Part shown: positions 22,931 through 33,100 of the stretch, in pieces
Layout: each line of letters starts with the position of its first letter
Numbering within the stretch: position 1 is the stretch's first letter
Source of the DNA: Setomelanomma holmii
Taxonomy: Eukaryota > Ascomycota > Dothideomycetes > Pleosporales > Phaeosphaeriaceae
Assembly (NCBI GenBank): GCA_010015745.1
Contig: ML978260.1
Coordinates: 45,134 to 109,133 of the forward strand
Direction of reading: 5' to 3'
DNA length: 64,000 bases
The notes under the pieces: generated by a model
Told to the model about the DNA's origin: nothing
Databases searched by the model: none
The model's input: the letters and a program-made list of their open reading frames with translations, nothing else
Translations under genes and position numbers: made by a program

Positions 22931-24235
22931 CTATTGTGGCCCAGCATACGTTGCCCAACACAAGTTGCCGAATTGTGAAGCACACGGATCGCCCGTGTTG
23001 TTGTACTCGAACACAATGCCTGGCCACTCTTGCTGCACCTGCGCATCGCCTTTCAGAACACCTTCACCACCACCAATCAACATCTCAAAAAATGCACCCA
23101 CAAAAGTCCTGGTATAATTCAATATTTTCGCTGCGGGGATAGCATCTCCGCCTCCCGCAATGCCATTCGCCTGCTTCATAAAAACCAGATCCGAGAAGTC
23201 AGTATGATTCGTATGCCCAAGCGCATGAATCTCCTTACACCAGTTTGTCTGCCAGCTTTCGAAAATCGGCCAGGTCGGATCGTAATATCTAGGATGAACC
23301 AAGCTCGAGAAGAGTAACGACGGCACGCCAACGTCGACTGATGAGTCGTTTGCGCTGGCACGTCCGAAGACCGTGCCGTCGAGATTGATGGTGCCGAGGA
23401 AGGTCTTATTGCGTGATGCGGTGCGGTTGCGTTCAGCGGGGATTTGAGCGAGTGCTGCGCTACCGCCCAGAGAGTGGCCGAAGAAGGCGAAGTGCGTGAG
23501 ATTGAGTGGGAGTTTGAGGTGCTTGGAGATTGAAGGGAGGGCATCTAGCACGGCAGAGTTGTCGTTGATGCGGTATGCTTCGGTGAGCGGGTAGATCTCG
23601 GGACTGGGATCCCAGTCTACGGAGTGGCCTGTGTAGCTGGTGCCGTTGGGATACTGTAGGTATGGTTGTTCGTATGGATGGTCGTTACTAATCACTGTGT
23701 ACCCATGGCTCACCAACTCAGAGATCAGACCGTAGAACAGCTGGCTCGGTGGGCCTGCAAAGGGAGGGAAAAAGAGTAGCGTCGGCAAGCCCAACACATG
23801 TGCGAGAGGAGGCGCATTGGGTGCGATGTCGACTGTGGTTTTGCCAAATGTCCCTAATGGTAGGCCGTAGTATGTTTCGTACGCAGCGGCAAGTCCTGGC
23901 CAAACGTACTTTTGTGATGGGGCTGATTCGTGCGTTGGATGATAGACATTGACCAAGATGGAAGTGCTGATATTATTCGGTGCGATCGGGTCATCAAGCG
24001 TCGTGTGATTGAGTACGTAAGGCTTCGAACCGACATTGTATGGGCCTGTAGGTGGGGGCAGACTAAGGCCTGTTGCGATATGGCCAGATAGTGCACATGC
24101 TAGTACAAGCGATGTAATAAGGATCATTATGCATGCAATCAAAGCAAAATCTGGGTACGCGGTCACTGTCCAAGACACGGGCGTAGCAGTGACTTTGATC
24201 CCAAGTATATATGCGAAAATGATACAACTAGGCAT
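22931..24235 (-). CDS. PAF-acetylhydrolase-like alpha/beta hydrolase, secreted or membrane-anchored
   Basis: A single 434-aa exon. A hydrophobic segment near residues 31-49 (IACIMILITSLVLACALS) could be a signal peptide or signal anchor. An internal Met at 37 would give a standard signal peptide start, so the true start may be there. The alpha/beta-hydrolase core has the nucleophile elbow GHSLGG (Ser255), an Asp after strand 7 in NLDGTVF (Asp286), and His candidates in ALGHTNHTDFSDL (341/344). This layout matches the PAF-acetylhydrolase isoform II family, which cleaves short or oxidised sn-2 acyl chains from phospholipids. Several N-x-S/T sites fit secretion. No intron is needed. Gene expression and substrate cannot be inferred from the sequence. 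Confidence 0.88.
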   Translation of the reverse strand: MPSCIIFAYILGIKVTATPVSWTVTAYPDFALIACIMILITSLVLACALSGHIATGLSLPPPTGPYNVGSKPYVLNHTTLDDPIAPNNISTSILVNVYHPTHESAPSQKYVWPGLAAAYETYYGLPLGTFGKTTVDIAPNAPPLAHVLGLPTLLFFPPFAGPPSQLFYGLISELVSHGYTVISNDHPYEQPYLQYPNGTSYTGHSVDWDPSPEIYPLTEAYRINDNSAVLDALPSISKHLKLPLNLTHFAFFGHSLGGSAALAQIPAERNRTASRNKTFLGTINLDGTVFGRASANDSSVDVGVPSLLFSSLVHPRYYDPTWPIFESWQTNWCKEIHALGHTNHTDFSDLVFMKQANGIAGGGDAIPAAKILNYTRTFVGAFFEMLIGGGEGVLKGDAQVQQEWPGIVFEYNNTGDPCASQFGNLCWATYAGPQ

Positions 24236-25099
24236 CCGCTTTCTATTGTAAAATTGTCGTGCGTTTCAGCTTCGCCTCGTGCGGCGAACCTTACGTTGGT
24301 AATCTTTTAGCTCTGATCTGTCTCAATAGGGCAGGTGAATACAATAAGGCCTACTGATGACATAGCGGGCAATCTGCAGGTTGGAGGCCTGACTCTGTTC
24401 TCTGGGACCAATAGCAAGCATTGAGATATAAGATGCCCTGGTTTCGCGTAATAATTGAAATTCCGTGGATCACAGATGAAGGTACTCATGCTTGCGTAGC
24501 AGAGGGTCGAGAAGTCGACAAGCTCGCGGGTGACTGCCGCAAACCGTGAGCCTACATAGAATTAACTCTCCATATCGCGCGTATACCTTCGCCCATCACC
24601 CGATGGCTGTAAAGACGCAGGAAATCTAAGCGGAGATCAAATGACGCTGTAAGCCACCACTTCTATGCGACTTCTTGTAAGGTGAGGGAGGCTCATGGTC
24701 AAAATCGTGGATGTCCGCAGGTCATGACGGGCATTGGCTGCCGAGGTGAGCTAAACTTGTCCCACCCAACAGGCTGGCGCGTGCGTAAACGCCGCTCTCT
24801 TTCGCGGTATTCAAGTTCGCAAACTCCTAAGAACACAGTCCAGGAACATCACCATCTCAGATCTCGTGAGCCTTCACAAGACATGATCAACGCGGAATTA
24901 CAGCTTAAAATGCTGCGTCGATCACAACAAAATAATGCATGCGCCTCGCAGCCTTAGCCTCGCCTGCACCGACGGCAAGATATAAAGGCTACGACCCGGC
25001 CGAAGTGCTCTTCAGCCTTTTACACCAACTTTCTCGACCTGTCTAACCTCGAACACGTTATGATCCAAACGACATCCCAATATACATTACATACATAGA
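24236..25099. other. intergenic, no gene seen
   Basis: About 860 bp between the lipase start and a HET remnant. It should hold the lipase promoter. It also holds a plus-strand TATA-like element near 24981 that may be left over from the decayed HET gene. Confidence 0.5.
24981..24987 (+). promoter_or_regulatory. TATA-like box in front of the HET remnant
   Basis: TATAAAG is followed by a C/T-rich run and lies about 120 bp upstream of the first HET-like codons. Only position and sequence support it. If real, it now precedes a truncated, broken gene. Confidence 0.3.
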
Positions 25100-26339
25100 G
25101 TGGAGTACCATTATCGATTGGACATTTTATCCTTGCGAAAGAATAGACGCAGTCAAGGCAGCAGACCGGGCGCGACGGCAGGGCTCTTTTACGGAGGAAA
25201 ACCTACTGCGTTTGGGCGTGATCGTAGCCGCAACGCTCTTCGATTTCTCGCAGAATACCCAAGAGATTATGTATATGCGCTTGTAGGCGTGAGTGGACTT
25301 CGCATACTCCCAGGATACGAAGCACATAAGACTGTTGCGCAAGTGTATCTAGATTATGTCACACGTTGGCTTTCGACATGTGCAGCAGACCTCGGCGTCC
25401 AAAACGAAACCAATCGTGTACTATGGTTTTTGGAGCTTGCTGGCATAGGATGTTGCCTCCAACCGGTTCTTGGCTTGCCATCCTGGGTACCAAACTTTGT
25501 GGTTGTGGCAAAGAGTCGGACCCAAAACCCGAAGAACAGCGTTGCGACAGTGGCTTAGGAACGAATGGTCGTGGTCTTTATGCACATCAACTTCCCAAGC
25601 TTCGGGTGTTGAATTCATCGCTTTTCTGTAGCGCCCTACTCTTGGACGAGGTGACCAAAGTCAGTCCATCCATCTGTACCGACAAAGACATATATGACCT
25701 CGATGCACACTCCGACGCGTGGCTACTTTGGATCTTCGATCGGCTGTCGCTTCGTCGGAAGACCATCCAGATGGGCGTTCTACGCTCAACGTCATGGTCA
25801 GGACACTGTTTCTTGCAAATCGTCGATTCTCAGCGAAAGTACATCGCATGATGGTTACAAAACTCATGCTTGAACTTCAGTATGTGTGTGAGAAGAGAAG
25901 ACACATAGATGAATCGCAATTCTGGAAGTTACTCCGCATTGACCCGCCTAAAAAGACCACACAATGGCAGGGAGTGTCTCTGGGAGAGAGAGCAAAAGAT
26001 AGGGAAACAAATATTTTGGCCAGACTGGCCTTGGCTTCACCGCACCTAGGGCAATCTGGTTTAGTGCTGAGCATATTAAATTACGACTATATGCGTGTCC
26101 GTGTACATGGACTTTGCATGGCTATAACGAAAATATGCATGTCTGGTTTATTTCCTCCTCGGCTCCAGATTCGGGACTTGGCGTGTATAATCAATGGCTT
26201 CACCATACCGGTGGTTCTCCGACCAAGTGCCGGAGGATTTGTTTTCGTGGGTGGTTGCTACGTGCTGGCCTTCATGAATGGTGAGACTGGAACACTAGAA
26301 CGCGATCGTGGTCGATGGAAGGAGATTGAGATCCGCTAG
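25100..26339 (+). pseudogene. HET-domain (heterokaryon incompatibility) gene remnant
   Basis: The conceptual translation matches the second half of fungal HET proteins but is spread over three frames. Frame A (25100 to about 25500) carries EYPRDYVYALVGVSGL, which corresponds to the usual DPRDKIYALLGL motif, then GLPSWVPNF. Frame B (about 25510-25750) carries a region equivalent to the LxLDEV stretch (ALLLDEVTKVSPSI). Frame C (about 25750-26339) carries the C-terminal IPVVLRPSAGGFVFVGGCYV module, typical of HET proteins. The HET core itself (the AISYxWG and WIDxLCIDQ segments) is missing upstream. At least two frameshifts plus the N-terminal loss make this a decayed copy rather than an intron-containing gene. 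HET genes trigger cell death on fusion of unlike strains and are often lost this way. Confidence 0.7.
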
Positions 26340-26860
26340 GGACGGCTGTCCGGCGCTCAATCGTTGATGTACTAACACGTTGAGGGACAAAGAGAGAGAT
26401 ATCTCATCTATTCTGTGGCGTAATCATAGTTCACATCACCTCCGCATATCCTAGGATTGCACAACATTTTGGATGTTGCAGAGCTGTTCTCTTCGCCGAG
26501 AAGAATTTACCATTGGCCTAGCGTATCGGCTATCATGCTAGCGCTTTTCGGTACTAGCTTCAGAGCTGCGATGCACACCTGCATCGAACACACCTTCATG
26601 TCCACTTTTTCGTCGCGATGCTGAAAGCTCGTAGCTGGGCTGACGATGTGTGGGAACATCACGATTTCGAGAGTCCTCCCGACGAGCAATTGTGGGGAAA
26701 TCATGGGAATTATCGGCACTATCTTCGGCACCATGAATCGTTGAACGTCATCAGCTCGAAAATTCAGCCGTGCGTCGAAGAACGAGCAATTGACATAAGT
26801 ATGGTGCCTGGGATAATGTTCACGACCTTTTTGTAGGCCAATACCTCGTATACCTCCACG
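26340..26860. other. intergenic, invertase upstream region
   Basis: About 520 bp between the HET remnant and the invertase. A 72-codon plus frame (26618-26836) opposes a 144-codon minus frame. Neither has a domain. The promoter of the invertase should lie here. Confidence 0.45.
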
Positions 26861-28730
26861 ATGAAACTTAGAATATTGAATGTAAGTTAGCTCTGGCAGC
26901 AGGATTGTCCGCCGGACACATTCTCCCTCGTCAAAACCCATCGACTACAACGCCGCTCCTCCAAATCTCTCCACCCTGGCAAATGCATACTTATACGATA
27001 CATGGCGTCCAAAAGCACACGTCCTCCCCGCCTACGGGCAAATCGGTGATCCTTGCATGCACTACACCTCTCCCTCATCCGGTCTATTCCACGTCGAATA
27101 TCTCCATGAAGGCGCTTCGGGCCCAACTACCAGCGATCTTGTCACATACACCGACCTCAAACCCAATTCTGCGCCCTTCATACGCGCAGGCGGGATCAAT
27201 GACCCGATCGCCGTGTTTGACGGCAGCGTGATGGAAACAGGCATCAATGGAACGCCAACACTCTTGTACACTAGTGTAAGCTACCTCCCAATTCAATGGA
27301 CCACAGCCTACACCAAAGGGAGTGAAACACAATATCTGGCCATCGAGCGAGACGGCGGAAGAAACTTCACTAAACTTGCACATGGTCCGGTGAGTCCGAG
27401 TCCGCCGTTCGCTGTCAATGTTACGGGCTTTCGGGACCCGTATGTATTCAAAGATCCGCAAATCGACGCGTTGCTCGAACGTGCAAATGGGACTTGGTAC
27501 ACGCTCATCTCCGGAGGCGTACACGGCTCCGGACCAAGTCTCTTTCTGTACGCACAGTACGGCGACGAGGCTGATGCGTTTCAGAAATGGGAGTACCTGG
27601 GTCACTGGTGGCATGAAGGCGCGAACACGACGTGGACCGATGCAAACTGGGCTGGGCGATGGGGTTTCAATTTCGAAGTCGCGAATCACGCGCGGCTAGA
27701 TGAATGTGGTGCGAGTCCAAACGGCGAGATTGTGCTAACCGTCGGCGCAGAATGGAGTTACGATCCTATCGTGCCGCAAGTCTTGGATAATCGCGAAATG
27801 CTCTGGGTCGCGGGGACACAATCCATCGTTAAGGGCGCGCTGGAATTCGAGCCCTCTATGGCTGGACCCTTGGACGCAGGAAGATCCGCATATGCCGCTG
27901 CTGGAAAACTTCTGCCCGCGACGTCGCAGGCTAGTCGTGCCTCTGGTGCGCCAGATCGCTTCATCACGTATGGCTGGTTGACGGGCGACTTTAACGGGAC
28001 GTTGCCGTTTCCCAAGGCGCAGCAGGATTGGACTGGCTCGCTGTTGTTGCCGCGTGAGCTTAGTATAGGACGCCTTGATGTCGTTGACAATGCGCTTGCA
28101 CGGGAGAAAGGGAGTTGGCGAATCGAATGTGAGAATGGGAATGGCACGCTGACACTTGCGACTTTGCACCAAAAGATTGCTCGCGAACTGCTCGCTGCGT
28201 TCAAAAGTGATGCTACGAATCTGATCACGCAGACTGGAGGAGCCATGTCGTCGAGCAACTTATTCGACAACAGTCCTCGTTCAAAGCACTATCCAATGAC
28301 GGCATCAATAATCTACCCCTCCGACTCATGCAACACGTGTATAAGAGCAGGCTTCACAATCCTCTACGGCCCTCACGAATCAACGGCTATCTACTACCCA
28401 TTCTCAAACGAGTCCCTCATCATCGATCGCTCCAACTCTTCAGCCGCAGCATCCACGACGCCGGGTATTAATACGGGGCTAGAGACTGGCAAGCTGCGTC
28501 TGTTTGATATCCCTGGAGGAGGTATCGAGCCCCTGAATTTGACGATTGTTGTTGATAGCGGTGTTGTCGAAGTTCACGTGAACGATCAGTTTGTACTGAG
28601 TACGTGGATATGGAGCTGGTACGAGATTAGTCGGGACATTGGCTTTTTGGTTGAAGGAGGTGAGGTGGAGTTTGGTGAGGTGAGGACTTGGGAGGGGTTG
28701 GTTGATGCGTGGCCCGGTCGATTGAGTTGA
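26861..28730 (+). CDS. GH32 beta-fructofuranosidase (invertase-like), 5' end frameshifted
   Basis: The mature part is one intact frame from about 26937 to 28730 (roughly 597 codons). Glycoside hydrolase 32 features are visible: QIGDPCMHYT at the position of the WMNDPNG nucleophile motif (Asp codon at 27048), FRDPYVF (the RDP motif), GFNFEVANH with the likely acid/base Glu, and a C-terminal beta-sandwich with VVDSGVVEVHVNDQ. It should hydrolyse sucrose or fructans outside the cell. The signal peptide is split. ATG 26861 gives MKLRILNV in one frame, then LALAAGLSAGHILPRQN continues in a second frame, then PIDYNAAPPNLSTLAN in the third. Each step equals the loss of one base, the second in a CCC run at 26937-26939. 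No GT-AG intron reconciles them. The gene may be recently inactivated or the assembly may be wrong. The start is therefore uncertain. Confidence 0.85.
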
Positions 28731-28773
28731 AGGGCATTTTAGGAATTGAAGATTGAAATTTCTTTTGTATGAG

Positions 28774-29457
28774 CTACGAACTCTGGCCTTGACCCTGACT
28801 ACCCTGGCTTGGAGGTGTGAGGATATGGTGTTGCATATATGTTGCGACCGGTGGTCCCGATGCGCCGCATACATCGCAATATGTCGACCGTGATGCGACA
28901 CTGTGGTGTGCCGATGAAGAAAACAAACCATAATACCTATTGAGCAGTCTCATCACCATTTGATCGTACTGTACTGTGTCAAGCTCTGGCAATTGCGGAA
29001 GTGTTCGCTCGGGTTTCAGAGCGAGCTTCTCCGCCGGTTTCATCCTCATAACAGCCTCGGCCCATTTACAGCTTTCTATCAACGCCGCTATTTCTTCTCG
29101 GCCTAGGTATTCCGAGACTTCGAGCAGTAGCTCCACGGGCAGTTGATGCAGTGCTGACAGTCGGCTGTTGACTACCTCGGCCAATTGGGCGACTTGTCTG
29201 TTCCGACGAGATTGTCGAACAGCCGGCGGCCATGCACGACGTAGAAACCAGAACCAGAGCGTGAGTGCGTAGAGGCACATGCGACGGCTCCAGATCCTCG
29301 CTATCGAAGTAGAATCTACACGATTCGGAGGCCGCGCACCTATACGCAGGAATGTCCGTGTTTCTGCTCGTCGTTGCAACTCTTCGAATCGTCGCTTTCT
29401 GCGTGGAGGGGCGAGATGTGTTTGTATTGTGGGCCAAGCTGATGTGGCTGCGGACAT
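28774..29457 (-). CDS. F-box-like hypothetical protein
   Basis: An intronless 227-aa protein. Residues about 103-140 (LHQLPVELLLEVSEYLGREE and following) fit an F-box: Leu-Pro start, helical Leu/Val spacing, and a later conserved Trp (KWAEAV). F-box proteins dock substrates onto SCF ubiquitin ligases through Skp1. The N-terminus is basic with a Trp/Phe-rich patch (LWFWFLRRAW). The C-terminus has a CDVCG pair and a Gly/Gln/Ser-rich end. No WD40 or LRR substrate domain is visible, so a substrate cannot be suggested. It is convergent with the invertase; the stops are 44 bp apart. Confidence 0.65.
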   Translation of the reverse strand: MSAATSAWPTIQTHLAPPRRKRRFEELQRRAETRTFLRIGARPPNRVDSTSIARIWSRRMCLYALTLWFWFLRRAWPPAVRQSRRNRQVAQLAEVVNSRLSALHQLPVELLLEVSEYLGREEIAALIESCKWAEAVMRMKPAEKLALKPERTLPQLPELDTVQYDQMVMRLLNRYYGLFSSSAHHSVASRSTYCDVCGASGPPVATYMQHHILTPPSQGSQGQGQSS

Positions 29458-30125
29458 GCTGACTGGCTTGAATAGAAAGGGTAGGTGTGGGCTGGAATTA
29501 GGCAGTTCGCGGAGTTGCAGTAGAGGAAAATTGGATTTGGAGAAGGAGGTTGTGGCGTACCGTTATTGCGTAGACAACCCGAGATATGAATCCGTGTACG
29601 TATCCAGACGTCATTGAATCTCAGTCCAACACTGGAATGATGACGCACCAAGTGGTGCCTCTACGCGTCCTCAATAGGACACAAACCTTGGCTTGTGCTC
29701 TCGTAGGGAAGCCTAGATACTTTTGAAACAGTTAACTTCTTGTAGGGTGAAGTCCCTGGAGTCATATGAGGGTCTGCCTGAGAGTGATTTGGTAGGGAGA
29801 ACCACAACGAAGAGAACGGGCGCAAAATGTTACGAGCACATGGCACACTTCCACATTACATCGAAAGCACAACTTGCGTCGAAGGTGGGGAGAGGAAATA
29901 TCTACATTCCGCAATGCGGTGCTCATTATCAAAATTTCTCATGCTATACTCATGCTCATCAATCCATATTCGTGTCATGCATACCTCATTACCCATCAAT
30001 CTCACTCAAAAGGAACCATAACAATCTACCCCATGCCATGCCACGCAGAAACTATGAGGGTATAATGCCAACCACCAAATAAAAAGAACGCACAGAATCA
30101 GTCTAATACCACCTCCTCAAGGATA
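29458..30125. other. intergenic, no gene seen
   Basis: About 670 bp between two minus-strand genes. Only short frames are present. It should contain the F-box gene promoter and the 3' UTR of the coiled-coil gene. Confidence 0.5.
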
Positions 30126-33100
30126 TCAGGCCTCAGCAGCGATGCCATTCTCCTTCGGCTCCTCCTTCTTCGCAGCGCTAAGCTCCTTGATCTTCGCCTC
30201 CTTCTCCTTCAACTTGCCCATGATGTTCTTGTTTAGGTTCTTCAAGCTCTCAGCATCAGACTTGGCCTTCTCGAGATCCTTCTTCAAGATCTCCGTCTCC
30301 TCAAGCTGTTTCTTCAGACTCGCGGATTCGTCTTCGGCTTTAGTGGCCTTGGCTTCAGTTTCCTCGAGAGACTTCTTTGCGGTTGCGAGTTCGGCATCGA
30401 GATCGGATTTGGATGCTTCGAGTGCGTTGAGCTTGTCAGATTGCGCGGAGGCTTCTGACAGCTTAGCTTCGAGGTCGGCGATCTTCGCATTTGAGTCAAT
30501 TTTCTCGGCAGAGAGCTTCTCAGCTGATGCCTTGAGGTCGGCAATTTCGGTCTTCAAGGTCTCGGCTTCTCCGGCAGCTTTCTTTGAGGATGTAAGCTCT
30601 TCTTCAGCAGTTGATAGCTTGGCCTTGGTGGCTTCAAGCTCGGCGACGTCCTTTTTAGCGGCTTCAAGGTCGGCGGTGGTCTTCTCCAGTTGGGCTTGTA
30701 GATCAGTCATCTTGCCGGCGTCCTCCTTGGCTGCTGCGAGGTCCTTCTCTGTCGCCTCTTGGGCAGCGGTGAGCTCTTCAGCCTTCTTGGCGGCGTCGGC
30801 GTGATCAGCAGAGGCTTTCTCGAGCTGAGTCTGGAGCTCAGTGATCTTCTCCTCGTGAGTCGAAGATGCCTTTGCAGAACTCTCGGCTTGCTCTTTCGCC
30901 TCAGCCTGAGCCTTCTCAGCGGCCTTGAGGTCCTCATCGAGCGCTTCCTTTGCCTTCTTGATCTCGGCCAATTCAGTCTGCGCAATCGTCAACGAAGACT
31001 TGGTCTCCTCGTGCAACGCCTCCGCGGCCTTGATAGCAGACTCGTGGCCAGAGGTCGACTCCTTCAGCTCGGCAAGGGCCTTCTCTGCATCAGACTTGGC
31101 GGTCTCGGCAGCCGTGAGCTGTTCTTTGGCGGTATCGTGCTCCGAAGCCTTAGCAGCGAGATCCTTCTCCAGAATGGTGACCTTCTCTTCCACCTCGCTG
31201 CTCGATGACTTGGCAGCCGTGAGTGCTTCAGCGTGCTCTGCATCCTTAGCCTCGAGCTTGCTAGTAGCACCTTTGAGCGAAGCCTCCAGCTCAGACACTT
31301 TGCCAGCATCTGCTTTGGCATCTTCCAGTTCCTTCTCCAGAGTCTCCACCTTGCCAGCAGCAGCCTTAGCATCAGCTAGCTCCTTCTCGAGTGCCTCGAT
31401 CTTGGTGGTGAGTGCGCTCGTCTCGCCCTTGGACGCTTCCGTCGCCTTGAGTGCCTCAGCGAGCTTGGTTTCAGTCTCCTTCGCCTTGGAGTTCGAATCC
31501 TTGACTGATGCTTCCAGGGTTGCGATCTTAGCAGTAAGTTCTTCAGTGTCGCCCTTCGCATCTTCGCCAGCCTTAGTTGCCTCTGCAAGTTCAGCCTCCT
31601 TGGCCTCAAGTTTTGACGCAGACTCCTTAGCCGCAGCCTCGAGCTCAGCAAGCTTAGTCTGGAGGCTCTCGGTCTCGCCTTTGGCGGCTTCAGTAGCCTT
31701 GGTCGATTCCTCCTTTGCTGTTGTGACATCCTTCTGTGCAGCCTCCAGATCTGTCTTAGCCGAAGCAAGGGATTGCTCGAGCTCAGTGATCTTGGCTTGA
31801 AGACCATCAACGTCACCTTTAGCTGATTCGACGGCCTTGCTCGACTCCTCTTTGGCGGCAGCGGCCTCCTTCTCAGCGGCTGCGAGAGACGACTCGAGCT
31901 CGGTGATCTTGCTCTGCAGGGTCTCAGATTCCTTCTTCGCAGCCTCGGTGGCCTTGGCATCAGACTCCTTCGCTTCAGCGAGAGCGGCTTCCAACTCGGC
32001 GATCTTGGCCTGTAGGCCTTCGGTGTCACCCTTTGCAGCCTCTTTGGCGGCAGTGACATCCTTCTGAGCGCTTTCGAGATCTGACTTTGCGGTTGTCGCC
32101 TCCTTTTGTGCAGCCTCGAGCTCGGACTTTGCGGATGCAAGGGATGTCTCAAGCTCAGTCACTTTGGTGTTCAGACCTTCAGCCTCCTCTTTCGCAGAAC
32201 TGCTTGCCTTTTCAGCATCGCTTTTCGCAGCAGCAAGAGCTTCCTCGAGCTCGGCGACCTTCGCACTTAATGACGATGATGCAGTGGCAACCTCGCCCTT
32301 GGCGGTCTCCAGTTCAGATTCCTTGGCTACAAGGCTATCCTTCGCCTCCTTGAGAGCAGTTTCAAGCTCAGCAACCTTCGCAGTCGATGCCTCGGATGCG
32401 CTGCTTGCGTCAGCCTTTGCGGCCTCAATTTCCTTCTCCTTCGCGGCGAGGCTGTCTTCGAGCTCTGCAATCTTTGCATTGAGAGAGTCGACATCACTCT
32501 TTGCTTCCTCAATGGCTTTCGCAGCCTTCTCCTTCTCGGCAGCGAATTCGGTCGAAGCAGTCTCCAACTCTGATGTCTTCACACTAAGACCATCCTGAGC
32601 CTCCTTGAGCGAGACCTCGAGCTTGGAAACCTCTCCCTTCAGACCCTCAGTCTCGCCGGATGCTGACTCGGTGGTATTCTTGACCTTCTCTTCCAGCTCG
32701 GCGATTTGAGCTTCCAGACCATTAATCTCGTTCTTCGAGGAGTCGGTAAGCTTGGTAATAACATCCTTTGCAGCAGTGTGCTCATCCGTCTTGGTGACGA
32801 GGTCGGCCTTTGCAGTCTCGAGCTGCTCCTTCGCCGCATCGAGCTCATTCTGCAGTTCCGAAACCTTCGCGGAGGCATCGTTTGAGCCAGAGCTAAGTGT
32901 GGTGATCTGAGTTCGAAGACCTTCAGCCTCGTCCTTGTGGGACTGCTTCAGCTCATCGATCTGACCGCGAAGACCTTCCGCCTCCTTTGTGGCAGTGGAG
33001 TGGGATTCCTCGAGCTCAGTAAGCTTGATGCCACGGGCCTCGTGCTCCTCGGAGAGCTTGCTGTGTGCCTCGTTGCGGGCAGTAAGTTCCTCCTCGTGCT

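Noticed and set aside
19485..28730. Secondary-metabolite gene cluster
   Set aside because: No PKS, NRPS, terpene synthase, P450 or cluster regulator is present; the PhyH, MFS, lipase and GH32 genes are individually common.
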